Origin: Symbiodinium natans
Taxonomy: Eukaryota > Sar > Dinophyceae > Suessiales > Symbiodiniaceae
Assembly (NCBI GenBank): GCA_905221605.1
Contig: CAJNDS010000927.1
Span: 40,001-50,764, forward strand
DNA: 10,764 bases
Reading direction: 5' to 3'
Shown: positions 1 through 6,489 of the stretch, in pieces
How the letters are laid out: each line of letters starts with the position of its first letter
Numbering within the stretch: position 1 is the first letter of the stretch
Made by a program: the position numbers and the translations under genes
The notes under the pieces: generated by a model
Seen by the model: only the letters and a program-made list of their open reading frames with translations
Told to the model about the DNA's origin: nothing
Database searches by the model: none

Positions 1-68
1 TGGAGTTTAAACCCAAAACCCTAAACCCTAAACCCTAAAACGCCAAACCCTAAACCCTAAACGTCAAA
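1..68. repeat. Short interstitial telomeric repeat, CCCTAAA strand
   Basis: Several CCCTAAA heptamers, some with one-base changes such as an extra A or ACGCCAAA/ACGTCAAA variants. The heptamer is the C-rich strand of the TTTAGGG telomere repeat used by plants and by several alveolates including dinoflagellates. The array is too short and degenerate to be a living chromosome end, and it continues into unique DNA. Confidence 0.85.
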
Positions 69-377
69 CCAGTCTGGCCCAGGGGTTTAGTTTGGCGGTT
101 AGCAAACTAGGGTAACTTTAGGCGTACGGCTTTCCAGGGCTTAGATGAAGCAGGGTTGTTTTTTTTGTTTTTTGGTGAGTGTACATAGACCTCCTTGTGT
201 TTTTGCTGTGTGCACATACACCTATAGACAGATATAGTATCTTCAAGTTACTGGCAATAAAGACCCTACATCATGCAAGCCCATATTGTTTGTAAGAGAC
301 TTTTAGAAACAACAACCTCCCCCTTTGTAGCTGTTGGTAAGAAGGTTCAAGGCTTGTAGCATCGAAGTTCTCCCTAG
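69..377. other. Unique non-coding stretch, nothing recognised
   Basis: This stretch holds a T-rich run (about 156-174) and a GTGTGCACATACAC near-palindrome around 208-221. No open frame longer than a few tens of codons and no recognisable RNA gene is seen. An AATAAA at about 256 is present but cannot be tied to a gene. Confidence 0.5.
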
Positions 378-412
378 ATTAGGGTTTAGGGTTTAGGGTC
401 CCTAAACCCTAA
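378..412. repeat. Inverted (head-to-head) telomeric repeat junction
   Basis: Two to three TTTAGGG units run directly into two CCCTAAA units, so that ATTAGGGTTTAGGG is answered by its exact reverse complement CCCTAAACCCTAAT. The order G-strand then C-strand is the one expected when two chromosome ends are fused, but the array is only about 35 bp and could also come from template switching. Confidence 0.8.
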
Positions 413-617
413 TTTACCTTCATAGGGTTTAGGGGATTCCAAGTCCTGGAGCCCGGGGCGGTTGGACGAGTCCTGCGCCCCGTAACGGTGTGGGGACTTA
501 CCGCGCCGAGGTTTGTGGAGAGACATGTCAAGATGCTTGGTATGCTCTATCAGTGCTCGACAAGTACCCCGGCACGTAGCAACATGTGAGCACATTCCAG
601 TTTTCGATCTATCTTAC
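413..617. other. Unique stretch, no supported gene
   Basis: One more heptamer-like motif (about 424-433) is followed by GC-richer DNA. A 69-residue frame is open on the minus strand but is unlike any family known to me, and no plus-strand frame looks protein-like until the ankyrin fragment beginning near 618. Confidence 0.4.
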
Positions 618-705
618 AATGCGACGGCTCTGCCGGGTACATCTCGAACTGGTCATATTGAGCTTGTGTGACTGGTGCAAACAAGAACAGGGCAACTATC
701 GTTTA

Positions 706-850
706 CTAGGATGACCAGTAGTACCCTTATTCCTTTTTGGGGGGTTTAGGTTCCCTTAAAACCCTAAACCCTAAACCCTAAACCCTAAACCCTAAACCCT
801 AAACCCTAATAAACAAAAAAGGCACCCTTTTTAAGCCTTGGTTACTGGGC
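706..850. mobile_element. Palindromic MITE-like element, copy 1, with telomeric array inside
   Basis: The left end, CTAGGATGACCAGTA followed by GTACCC, matches copy 2 at 2659 almost base for base. The right end (TTTTTAAGCCTTGGTTACTGGGC) is the partly inverted counterpart: TGACCAGTA on the left faces GCCCAGTA on the right when read in reverse. Flanks AACTATCGTTTA (694-705) and AACTATAGTTTA (851-862) differ at one position and look like a 12-bp target-site duplication inside the ankyrin fragment. There is no coding capacity, as in non-autonomous foldback elements. The centre differs from copy 2 because it carries a CCCTAAA array. Confidence 0.65.
759..809. repeat. CCCTAAA array inside MITE-like copy 1
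   Basis: About seven consecutive CCCTAAA units, ending in CCCTAATAAAC. In the sister element the same place holds only TTCCCTTATAAACCCC, so the array was amplified or inserted within the element. Confidence 0.85.
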
Positions 851-941
851 AACTATAGTTTATGACAGCCCAGATGATTGCGGCACTGCCAAAACTCGGG
901 CATGGACACTTGGTCATGTTGAAGTTGCGCGCAGGTATTGG

Positions 942-1060
942 TTTAGGGCTTAGGGCTTAGGGCTTAGGGCTTAGGGTTTAGGGTTTAGGGTTTAGGGTTT
1001 AGGGTTTAGGGTTTAGGGTTTAGGGTTTAGGGTTTAGGGTTTAGGGTTTAGGGTTTAGGG
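942..1060. repeat. TTTAGGG array with a block of CTTAGGG variants
   Basis: Seventeen heptamers without indels: one TTTAGGG, four consecutive CTTAGGG, then twelve TTTAGGG. The clustering of the variant at one edge is typical of telomere-derived arrays that spread by local duplication. It separates two ankyrin fragments. Confidence 0.95.
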
Positions 1061-1063
1061 TCT

Positions 1064-1423
1064 TGATTGCGCATCTGCAAGAGTGGTCACGCTGATCTCG
1101 TGTGCTTGCTCTGGGGCTCAGGGAAACTGATGCTGACAGTTGGCTCGACGCAGCCCTCGTTTGAACAATCTGAGTTTTCACACCTTTTGCTCGACGGCGG
1201 TGCTGAGATGTACAGGCTTGATAAGCCCGGCCGGATGCCGCGTTTGTTCATGCATCTCATAATGCCTCAAAATTGCGCGCATGGCGACGTAGCTCTGATC
1301 CGGGCTTGTCACCTGCAGAGTCTCCACTTCCTGTTGGAAGCTTCTCGCCAGGGAGCGGCCGACTGCAGTGACGCAGCGTTTGTCTGTGTTAGCGGAGGTG
1401 GTCCAGAGGAGATCGCGAGCTAG
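1064..1423 (+). pseudogene. Ankyrin-repeat fragment bounded by telomeric arrays
   Basis: An open frame of about 118 codons lies entirely between two TTTAGGG arrays. It reads LRICKSGHADLVCLLWGSGK near the start, then SEFSHLLLDGGAEMYRLDKPG, then ALIRACHLQSLHFLLEA. SGHADLV-x-LL and LLLDGGAEM are ankyrin-helix signatures, and the last part is weaker. The repeats are not regularly spaced and the linker before SGHADLV is shorter than an ankyrin loop, so material has been lost. The stop codon is the TAG of the first heptamer of the next array. It is probably a continuation of the fragments at 618-941. No ATG with good context is visible near the start. The family call is supported by motif only. Confidence 0.6.
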
Positions 1424-1503
1424 GGTTTAGGGTTTAGGGTTTAGGGTTTAGGGTTTAGGGTTTAGGGTTTAGGGTTTAGGGTATAAGGTTTAGGGTTTAG
1501 GGT
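1421..1503. repeat. TTTAGGG array with one TATAAGG interruption
   Basis: About eleven heptamers, broken once near 1481 by GGTATAAGG. It closes the ankyrin frame by providing its stop. Confidence 0.95.
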
Positions 1504-1531
1504 CTGACTGCTCGAAGCCCGCCGCCGATAC

Positions 1532-1627
1532 ATGTCGTCGCACATGCCCGCCCCGAGCGATCCGGTTGAGTTGATTGCGCACATTCTGCACCATCGCCCT
1601 TCAATCCCCAGAAGCCCTAAACCCTAA
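1532..1627 (+). pseudogene. Short coding-like fragment, unknown
   Basis: ATG at 1532 opens 31 codons reading MSSHMPAPSDPVELIAHILH and onward until CCCTAAACCCTAA supplies the stop. Composition is protein-like (mixed hydrophobic and charged residues), but no family is recognised. It may be an exon remnant cut off by the telomeric array. Confidence 0.25.
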
Positions 1628-1703
1628 ACCCTAAAGGCCCTATACGCCGCAGACCCTAAACCCGAAACCTGAAACCCGAAACCCTAAACCCTAAACCCTA
1701 AAT
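1614..1703. repeat. Degenerate CCCTAAA repeats
   Basis: Two runs of CCCTAAA (about 1614-1636 and 1680-1703) with CCCGAAA and CCTGAAA variants between them. Confidence 0.8.
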
Positions 1704-1708
1704 TAAAG

Positions 1709-1816
1709 CTCAACAGCCAGAACCCCAACTCACCAGGAACAGCCACGCTGTCCATCGACCTGTATAACGGCGCAAAGTCCTTCATTCCGCTGGAGGTCAT
1801 GGGCCATGCGGAGTAA
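1709..1816 (+). pseudogene. Coding-like C-terminal fragment, unknown
   Basis: The plus frame from 1709 reads LNSQNPNSPGTATLSIDLYN, then GAKSFIPLEVMGHAE and a TAA at 1814-1816. Alternating hydrophobic residues (TLSIDLY, SFIPLEV) suggest beta strands. There is no start codon, so it would have to be a last exon or a relic. It lies between a CCCTAAA array and a degenerate TTTAGGG run. No family is recognised. Confidence 0.3.
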
Positions 1817-1819
1817 AGT

Positions 1820-2300
1820 GGGTTTAGGGTTGAGGGTTCGGGGTGAATTCCACAAGTTAGGGTTTAGGGCTCAGGGTTTAGCGTGCCCTGGGAGATACGA
1901 GCAACTCTGCAAGTAGGTCGTCCATCGGGCTTTTCCTTGGCAAAAGCCAACTTAACTGAAGCTGCTTACCACCCTACTCTTCACCCAACCAACTGAGGCT
2001 ACTTGCAATCCTATTCCGGTAGGGGGGGAAGGGTAGGGGGGGGGGGTGGGTAGCTGGGGCAGGCTCCCACACCCTGGGCCGTCCCTAAAATATTCGAAGT
2101 TGCCCCCTGTTACTAGGGATGCAATGCTATTATACGTGAGTTCAATGTAGAACCCACCGAAACCCCAAACCTTAAACCCTCAACCCTCACCCTCAATCTT
2201 TAAACCCTACACCTTCACAGCCCTAAACCCGGCCCTAAGCCCTACTACCCTAAACCCCCAACCCTAAACCCTCAACCCTAAACCTTAACCCTGCAGATAC
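1820..2300. repeat. Degenerate telomeric repeats in both orientations with unique DNA between
   Basis: G-strand variants at about 1820-1880 are followed by unique DNA, a G-rich run (about 2023-2048), and then a C-strand run (about 2158-2291) with many point changes (CCCTCAA, CCCTACA, CCTTAAA). Within 1949-1996 two imperfect copies of a 21-bp motif of the type CAACTxAACTGAxGCTxCTT occur. No gene is supported. Confidence 0.6.
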
Positions 2301-2311
2301 TAGGGTCCGAC

Positions 2312-2416
2312 ATGGAGTCGCGTGTACCGTTAATTTGGGCCAGGAGCAAGTGCGAGGAGTCTATGCGCCCCTTGGCGTGTTCTTCCCTTCGGATGGAGGA
2401 TTCGTTTGGGGGCTAG
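2312..2416 (+). other. 34-codon open frame, doubtful
   Basis: ATG at 2312 reads MESRVPLIWARSKCEESMRP and onward to a TAG at 2414-2416 that lies in a heptamer-like GGGGCTAGGG. It is too short to judge, and is listed because it repeats the pattern of open frames ended by telomeric motifs. Confidence 0.12.
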
Positions 2417-2658
2417 GGTGTAGGGCTGAGAGTTCAGGATCTGTACAACACTACCTTATGTACGACTTTGGGCTAAGAAGATAGATGTGAGGTCGCTCTC
2501 TAATCCCGGACTTGCTCGGTTCGAAGGGGGTGGCGGCGGTGAGGATGCAAGATCAAGACCCTCAATTCCTAAACCCAATCTGCTCAATCCTTACATCCTC
2601 CAGGCAAGCCTCTGGTATACTGCACATTTTTCTCTATTGGGTGCAAGGGGCTGAAATT
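2417..2658. other. Unique stretch, nothing recognised
   Basis: No protein-like frame is seen. A GGTTCGAAGG around 2518-2527 recalls a tRNA T-loop, but no cloverleaf can be built around it. Confidence 0.4.
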
Positions 2659-2772
2659 CTAGGATGCCCAGTAGTACCCTGATTCCCTTTTTTGGGGGGT
2701 TTAGGTTCCCTTATAAACCCCTTTAAGCAAAAAAGGGCACCCTTTTTAAGCCTTGGTTACTGGGCAGCCTAG
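2659..2772. mobile_element. Palindromic MITE-like element, copy 2 (compact form)
   Basis: The ends are inverted repeats: CTAGGATGCCCAGTA on the left and, read in reverse, CTAGGCTGCCCAGTA on the right, 14 of 15 identical. Inside, CCCTTTTTTG on the left faces CAAAAAAGGG on the right, so the whole 114 bp can fold into an imperfect hairpin. The left 40 bp and right 45 bp match copy 1 at 706-850. No coding capacity. No clear target duplication is seen here. Confidence 0.7.
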
Positions 2773-2845
2773 ACCCTAGTCCCTTTCCCCCTCAATCCCG
2801 CCCCCACCCTAGCTTCGCATACCCAACTCCCAAATTTCTGACCTT
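2773..2845. other. Short unique spacer
   Basis: C-rich unique DNA between the MITE-like element and the next telomeric array. No gene is seen. Confidence 0.5.
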
Positions 2846-2950
2846 AAACCCTAAACCCTAAACCCTAAACCCTAAACCCTAAACCCTAAACCCTAAACCC
2901 TAAACCCTAAACCCTAAACCCTAAACCCCAAAACCCTACACCCTAAAGCC
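2846..2950. repeat. CCCTAAA array
   Basis: Eleven perfect CCCTAAA units (2849-2925) are followed by CCCCAAA, CCCTACA and CCCTAAAG variants, the usual decay at an array edge. Confidence 0.95.
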
Positions 2951-2987
2951 CCAACCCACAATGCTGTCACCGATGGACGTCGGACTT

Positions 2988-3101
2988 AAAGGAAGAGGCA
3001 CGCCGATGACCACGAGAACCCTAAATGTAAAGGAAGAGGCACGCCGATGACCACGAGAACCCTAAATGTAAAGGAAGAGGCACGCCGATGACCACGAGAA
3101 C
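2988..3101. repeat. 41-bp minisatellite, about 2.8 copies
   Basis: Copies begin at 2988, 3029 and 3070 and are identical where they overlap. Each contains GGAAGAGGCACGCCGATGAC and ends in AACCCTAAATG, so every unit includes one telomere-like heptamer. The third copy stops after CACGAGAAC. The perfect identity suggests a recent duplication. Confidence 0.95.
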
Positions 3102-3271
3102 TTAACGCACGAACCTTGATGCCATGATCCTTTAGGGTTGAGTCATTGTACAAAACAACTTGCTCATCATCATGTTTCACTTTTTTCGCACGTTACAGTA
3201 GACCTTTGAAGTAGGGAGCGCCTAACCCTACTTGTGCAGCAGGATGGTGATTAGAATAACACCTACTTGCC
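3102..3271. other. Region upstream of the SL relic, no gene
   Basis: Unique DNA with one TTTAGGG-like motif. No promoter element can be assigned with confidence. It directly precedes the possible retrocopy start at 3272-3299. Confidence 0.4.
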
Positions 3272-3454
3272 ATGTCCGGCCGCCAAAGATTGGCTCAAGC
3301 GGGACGCGCTCAACCCGCCGAGGCTACACCCAGGGTAGGGACAGTCCTGGGCTGCTTGGGCGACAAAACTGACGTGCGAGAAGGCTGGTGTGCGGAGACG
3401 CCGCACTGCTCCACGCAAGCAACCCCAAACTTCTTTGAGCAGCTGCAAGGTTGA
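3272..3454 (+). pseudogene. 60-codon open frame starting at the SL relic
   Basis: ATG at 3272 opens a frame reading MSGRQRLAQAGRAQPAEATP and ending FFEQLQG before TGA at 3452-3454. The ATG overlaps the leader relic, so its first residues are probably not original protein. The neighbouring frame takes over with KVEVPREVRQEGQEQDVEMQ at about 3449, so this piece may belong to the same protein after a frameshift, or it may be 5' untranslated sequence. No family is recognised. Confidence 0.3.
3275..3299 (+). other. Relic of the dinoflagellate spliced leader (candidate)
   Basis: The dinoflagellate spliced leader added to nuclear mRNAs is 22 nt and ends in TTTTGGCTCAAG. Here TCCG, GCCA and TTGGCTCAAG occur in the right order, 18 of 22 leader positions, with two short inserted and changed patches between them. 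The 3'-most ten bases are exact. Such relics arise when trans-spliced mRNAs are reverse-transcribed back into the genome. The relic sits at the start of the coding-like region that follows, which supports a retrocopy origin. Chance similarity of a GC-rich sequence cannot be excluded. Confidence 0.5.
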
Positions 3455-4202
3455 AGTACCACGAGAAGTACGACAAGAAGGACAAGAACAGGATGTTGAG
3501 ATGCAACCTGTGGACGAGGATGATGCAGCCTCTGCATGCAACACCATCAAAGTGTGTGGCACGGACTTTTGCTTCAAGCACGTGAAAGGTGTGCTCATGC
3601 AGGAGGTTCGCGCTTGTTTCAAGAAGCATGAAGCACGCGTGGAAAGTGTCCAAGGAGGAGTATCTGGTTTTGAAAAGCTGAAAGAAGAGCACGAACAACT
3701 ACAGGTCTCGGGTTCCGTCCCCAAGTGGTGCCAAGCGAAGCAGGTCATGCCTGCCAAACACAAGATGCTGCAAGAGCCGGCGCCCACCTTGTCTGTGACC
3801 TCGGCGGATGGTACCAAGCGCAATTTGCGGGCAGAGCTCATTCGAGAGTGCCCGTGGTTGCAGCACGTGTTGGACAACTGACGGACTCCAGAAGATGCCC
3901 CAGCCAAGGACTTGTTTCAAGCAGCCACTTCAGAATGGGAACGTTTGCAATTCCTTGGCAGGTTTCACTTGGCAGCGAAGATGCAAGAATCTTCACGTGA
4001 AGCCTTCAAGCCCGACTCCCTCAAAGCAGACCTGGATGATCACCTCAGCAGGCTTCTCACTGCGGTCAGCCAACTCACAGGAGAGACCGTGGAGGCGTTA
4101 CGGCCGAAATACAAAGCCGAGCAGGACGAGCTACACAGGTTTGCAGACACAGTGCAGAAAATCCTCGCCACGAAAGCCGCCGCGGAGAAGATGAGGAAGA
4201 CA
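3449..4202 (+). pseudogene. 5' half of a split coding sequence, unknown family, retroelement-like
   Basis: A single plus frame runs from about 3449 to 4202 with one interruption, TGA at 3879-3881. The first in-frame ATG is at 3501 (MQPVDEDDAASACNT). Early residues are acidic, a middle part is rich in charged residues (GFEKLKEEHEQLQ), and after the TGA the frame continues DAPAKDLFQAATSEWERLQF, then a helical stretch ALRPKYKAEQDELHRFADTV ending EKMRKT. The TGA could have come from CGA by one transition. The piece ends exactly at the 9-mer AGGAAGACA and resumes after its second copy at 8542-8550 in the same frame. I do not recognise the family; the general make-up (helical, then GKGKGRG and poly-Q) recalls ORF1-like proteins of dinoflagellate retroelements, which is inference. 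A readthrough gene is possible but less likely. Confidence 0.5.
4194..4202 (+). repeat. Left 9-bp direct repeat flanking the 4.3-kb insert
   Basis: AGGAAGACA occurs here and again at 8542-8550, exactly at the two points where the interrupted coding frame stops and resumes. It can be read as a target-site duplication or as the exon-intron repeat seen at many dinoflagellate introns. Confidence 0.75.
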
Positions 4203-4345
4203 TTGCCCCCCCCCTATCTCTTGTTTTTTTTTGGGGGGGGGTCCCCAAATAGGATTTCCTAAAAAGTATGTGTTTTTTAGGACGTGGGGGGGGGGGGAAA
4301 GAAATAGGAAAAAACACTAGCCCGTGTTCCTAGGATTTCCTATTC
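4202..4345. repeat. Left inverted end of the insert, with a second nested end-like copy
   Basis: The outer part (4202-4265) is ATTGCCCC, C and T runs, G9, then AAATAGGATTTCCTAAAAAG. The inner part (about 4283-4345) repeats the pattern: a 14-base G run, AAATAGGAAAAAACAC, then GTGTTCCTAGGATTTCCTATT, whose two arms can pair. The poly-G plus AATAGGA order is also what the right end shows on the opposite strand. Confidence 0.6.
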
Positions 4346-4532
4346 TACCTCGTTCTCCACATTTTGATTCCACCTTCTCTTTGAAGCAATATGAAGCGAT
4401 CTTGCTGCTGATAGAACATGCGGCGCTTCGCCAGGGGCTGGCGTTTCTGTTGTCAGGTGTATGCTTAGCTGAAGTCATGTCGTGCTTCAGCACTACAGCC
4501 CATGACATGACTCACGGCTTCTGGGTGTACTG
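4346..4532. other. Unique DNA within the insert, no supported gene
   Basis: A 120-codon plus frame (4324-4686) crosses this stretch, with a mildly protein-like part SLKQYEAILLLIEHAALRQG. It begins inside the end repeat and runs into the repeat module, so it is not accepted as a gene. A small exon or relic remains possible. Confidence 0.3.
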
Positions 4533-4955
4533 GCGGGCACTCCCAGGACCTACCCCCCCAGCCTCTTCGTGCGCGGGGAGGACGCCCGGGGACCCCGACA
4601 TGGGCGCCGGGTTTAGGATGGAAGGGGGGGGGAGAGGCATTGGAAACGCTGTACTGGTGGGCATGACCTACTTTCGGGGCCTATAAGGACTTTGGGGAGA
4701 GGACACTACAGGACCCCCAACCCATGTTAGCAACCGGTTTAGGAGGGAAGAGGGGGGAGGCGTTGGAAACAGTACTGGTGGGCACTTCCATCACCTCCCC
4801 ACCCCCCATATTTCGGGGTGCGGGGAAGGACCCTTGTACCTTTCTGGGGAAGAGGACACTATTGCACACGACAGGACCCCGAGACAGCCAGCCCAGCCCA
4901 CGTCAGCGCCGGGTTTAGGATGGGAGGGGGGGGGAGGAGTTGGAAAGACTGTATC
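4533..4955. repeat. Dispersed/tandem module, three copies near the left end
   Basis: The core GCCGGGTTTAGGATGGxAGG, followed by a G run, GGCGTTGGAAAC, GCTGTACTGGTGGGCACTTCC and ATTTCGGGG-xx-AGGACCC, recurs with cores near 4603, 4730 and 4905. Spacing is about 127 and 175 bp, so the units differ by indels. GAGGACACTA recurs between cores. The same module in the same orientation is at 8035-8345. No product is apparent. Confidence 0.8.
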
Positions 4956-5081
4956 CATGCGCTACGGCAGTCTCCTGTTTAGCCTTGCAGTCTCCTGTTT
5001 GTAGCCTTAGAATATATGCCTAGTTTCCATGAACCCTAATGCCTTTATAGCCCTACGTCTAACCCAAGCCCCGAACCCTAA
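4956..5081. other. Unique DNA with a short duplication
   Basis: GCAGTCTCCTGTTTxxAGCCTT occurs twice in succession (about 4966-5009). Degenerate heptamers follow (5030-5085). No gene. Confidence 0.5.
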
Positions 5082-5261
5082 ACCCCTGATTTGAGCCCCT
5101 CAACCCGCAAGCCCTACAAGCCCAAGCCTTCAAGCCCCCTCGACTTTTGGCAGGGCGGGCAGCCAAAACCTTACGGGGTTTTCTTGGCACAGCTCCTGAA
5201 CCTCCCAGCCGAGACCGTGGCCGCGCCCCCGGATGCTCATTTTGAGGGTTTCGGGTTTTAG
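5082..5261 (+). pseudogene. 59-codon coding-like frame without ATG, unknown
   Basis: The plus frame reads LDFWQGGQPKPYGVFLAQLL, then NLPAETVAAPPDAHFEGFGF, with the TAG stop provided by TTTTAGGG. Upstream it is proline/lysine-rich because it runs through degenerate CCCTAAA-like sequence. Amino-acid content of the second half is plausible for a protein; no family is recognised. Confidence 0.2.
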
Positions 5262-5345
5262 GGTTTCGGGTTGAGCCCTAAACCCTAAAGGCTTTGGGGT
5301 TGTAGGGTTTAGGGTTGTAAGGTTTCGGGTTCCGGGCTACGGGAT
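5246..5345. repeat. Mixed-orientation degenerate telomeric repeats
   Basis: TTTCGGG/TTTTAGGG units turn into CCCTAAACCCTAAA at about 5274-5289 and then back to GTAGGGTTTAGGG and TTTCGGG variants. The strand switches twice within 100 bp. Confidence 0.75.
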
Positions 5346-5735
5346 ATACTTGAAGTTGCTTAAGGCAGGCGTTGAGAGTTTAGGTTGTCTTGTGGGGTAG
5401 GCTACAGACCTGAAGGTTTACGGTCCCCACGACAAAAGCCCAGAAACCCTAGATAAATACTAGAAGCCCTAGACCCTGTACACAACCTGACTAAACCCTA
5501 AACCCTAAATTTGGGGGCTTTTTTCAACAGGGGTCCCATTGCAGAAGGCATAGTCTAACACGGCTCTTCTCCTTTCTGGAGACTTCTTTGAGGGCTCAGG
5601 GTTCGATTTTACAGTGGTCCGATTATGCAAAGCATGTGGTTTCTGTTTTGTATCCTCAAGCCCAAAACTAGAAACAAACGCTTCGTTTTCCTTGCAACCT
5701 ACCGAAAAGAAAACAATTTTGCTCCAGCGCATTCC
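5346..5735. other. Unique DNA, no supported gene
   Basis: One CCCTAAACCCTAAA pair lies near 5495-5508. Long open frames on both strands from 5505 onward are driven by the repeats downstream and have no protein-like pattern. Nothing else is recognised. Confidence 0.4.
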
Positions 5736-6117
5736 CCTAAACCCCGTAAACCACAACCCCCCCCCCCCAAACCTCAAAACTCTAAACCTTGAAACCCGAA
5801 AACCCTGAAACCCCAAAAGCCCTGAAACCCCAAAGCCTTGAAACCCCAAAATCCGAGAAGCCCTCAGCTCCTGGGTGGGTTCTTCAGCAATGGCGTTCCT
5901 TGAAGAAGAGAATCCCGAACCCGAACCCCCCAGACCCCAAACTGGAACCCCCCCCCCCCAGAAAAAGCAAGAACCGAAAAACCTGAACGAAAGTTTCCAG
6001 CCCCAAACGCGAAACCCCAGCGGCAGTATTTTCGAGGAAACCCCAAAATCCAAATCCCCAACAGCCGTAAGGGAACATGTGGACCCTGAACCCTGAACCC
6101 GAAAGCCTAAACCTAAG
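5736..6117. repeat. Highly degenerate C-strand repeats (GAAACCCC type)
   Basis: Units such as CCTGAAACCCCAAAAG and CTTGAAACCCCAAA recur with 14-16-bp spacing from about 5785 to 5855, then scatter among unique sequence. This looks like decayed CCCTAAA dimers that were re-amplified. Two C-runs (about 5757-5768, 5948-5960) are present. Confidence 0.6.
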
Positions 6118-6118
6118 C

Positions 6119-6315
6119 CCCTAAACCCTAAACCCTAAACCCTAAACCCTAAACCCTAAACCCTAAACCCTAAACCCTAAACCCTAAACCCTAAACCCTA
6201 AACCCTAAACCCTAAACCCTAAACCCTAAACCCTAAACCCTAAACCCTAAACCCTAATACCCTAAACCCTAAACCCTAAACCCTAAACCCTAAACCCTAA
6301 ACCCTAAACCCTAAA
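6119..6315. repeat. Longest CCCTAAA array, 28 units
   Basis: Nineteen perfect CCCTAAA units (6119-6251), one 8-bp CCCTAATA variant (6252-6259), then eight perfect units to 6315, followed by CCCGAAA and unique DNA. The near-perfect purity points to recent amplification or insertion. Unique sequence on both sides shows that it is interstitial, not a chromosome end. Confidence 0.98.
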
Positions 6316-6327
6316 CCCGAAACCCCA

Positions 6328-6489
6328 GCTGCAATCGGCAGGTTTGCGCCGGTGTCGCCGGACAAAAGGCCCTGCCGGGAGGAATATGGAGCGCGGTCCA
6401 ACTATTTATTGGTGCTAGGTTTCTTCCCCCCCTGGTCTGTGAGCTTTCTGCAATCGGGGCCGGGGGCCAAGGGGGTCATGGGGGGGTAA
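6328..6489 (+). pseudogene. Coding-like fragment after the long array, unknown
   Basis: The plus frame reads AAIGRFAPVSPDKRPCREEY, then GARSNYLLVLGFFPPWSV and on to a TAA at 6487-6489. There is no start codon; upstream is telomeric array. Composition is protein-like for about 40 residues and then becomes glycine-rich in a G-rich stretch. No family is recognised. Confidence 0.2.

Larger units (their letters stand above)
618..941 (+). pseudogene. Ankyrin-repeat fragment interrupted by a palindromic element
   Basis: Frame 618-705 reads NATALPGTSRTGHIELV, then a TGA stop (669-671), then LVQTRTGQLSF. Frame 862-941 reads MTAQMIAALPKLGHGHLVML, then KLRAGI. Both contain the ankyrin signature TAL...GH-x-x-LV...L-x-AG. 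If the element at 706-850 and one copy of the flanking 12-bp repeat are ignored, the two pieces join in frame and the two GH motifs lie 30 residues apart, close to the 33-residue ankyrin period. Ankyrin repeats are protein-interaction modules and are very numerous in dinoflagellate genomes. The internal TGA, the inserted element and the telomeric array that ends the frame at 941 mark it as a broken gene. Family call fairly sure; the original protein is unknown. Confidence 0.65.

Noticed and set aside
2510-2535. GGTTCGAAGG as a possible tRNA T-arm
   Set aside because: No acceptor, D or anticodon arm can be paired around it. The GGTTCGATTTT at about 5600 fails for the same reason.
2988-3101. 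Possible CRISPR-like array
   Set aside because: The units are contiguous identical 41-mers without variable spacers; a minisatellite in eukaryotic DNA.
3263-3920. Minus-strand frames of 73-214 codons opposite the split coding sequence
   Set aside because: They are antisense shadows; they are serine/cysteine/leucine-rich as expected from the complement of the plus-strand frame.
4681-4918. Frames of about 62-64 codons in the module copies
   Set aside because: They follow the repeat units and are broken in the other copies of the same module.
5505-6096. Long open frames on both strands (up to 182 codons)
   Set aside because: They run through decayed CCCTAAA-type repeats; the proteins are low-complexity (FGV/GFR or KPQ strings) and overlap one another on opposite strands.
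6119-6315. A true chromosome end
   Set aside because: Unique DNA lies on both sides, and other arrays in the window have the opposite orientation.
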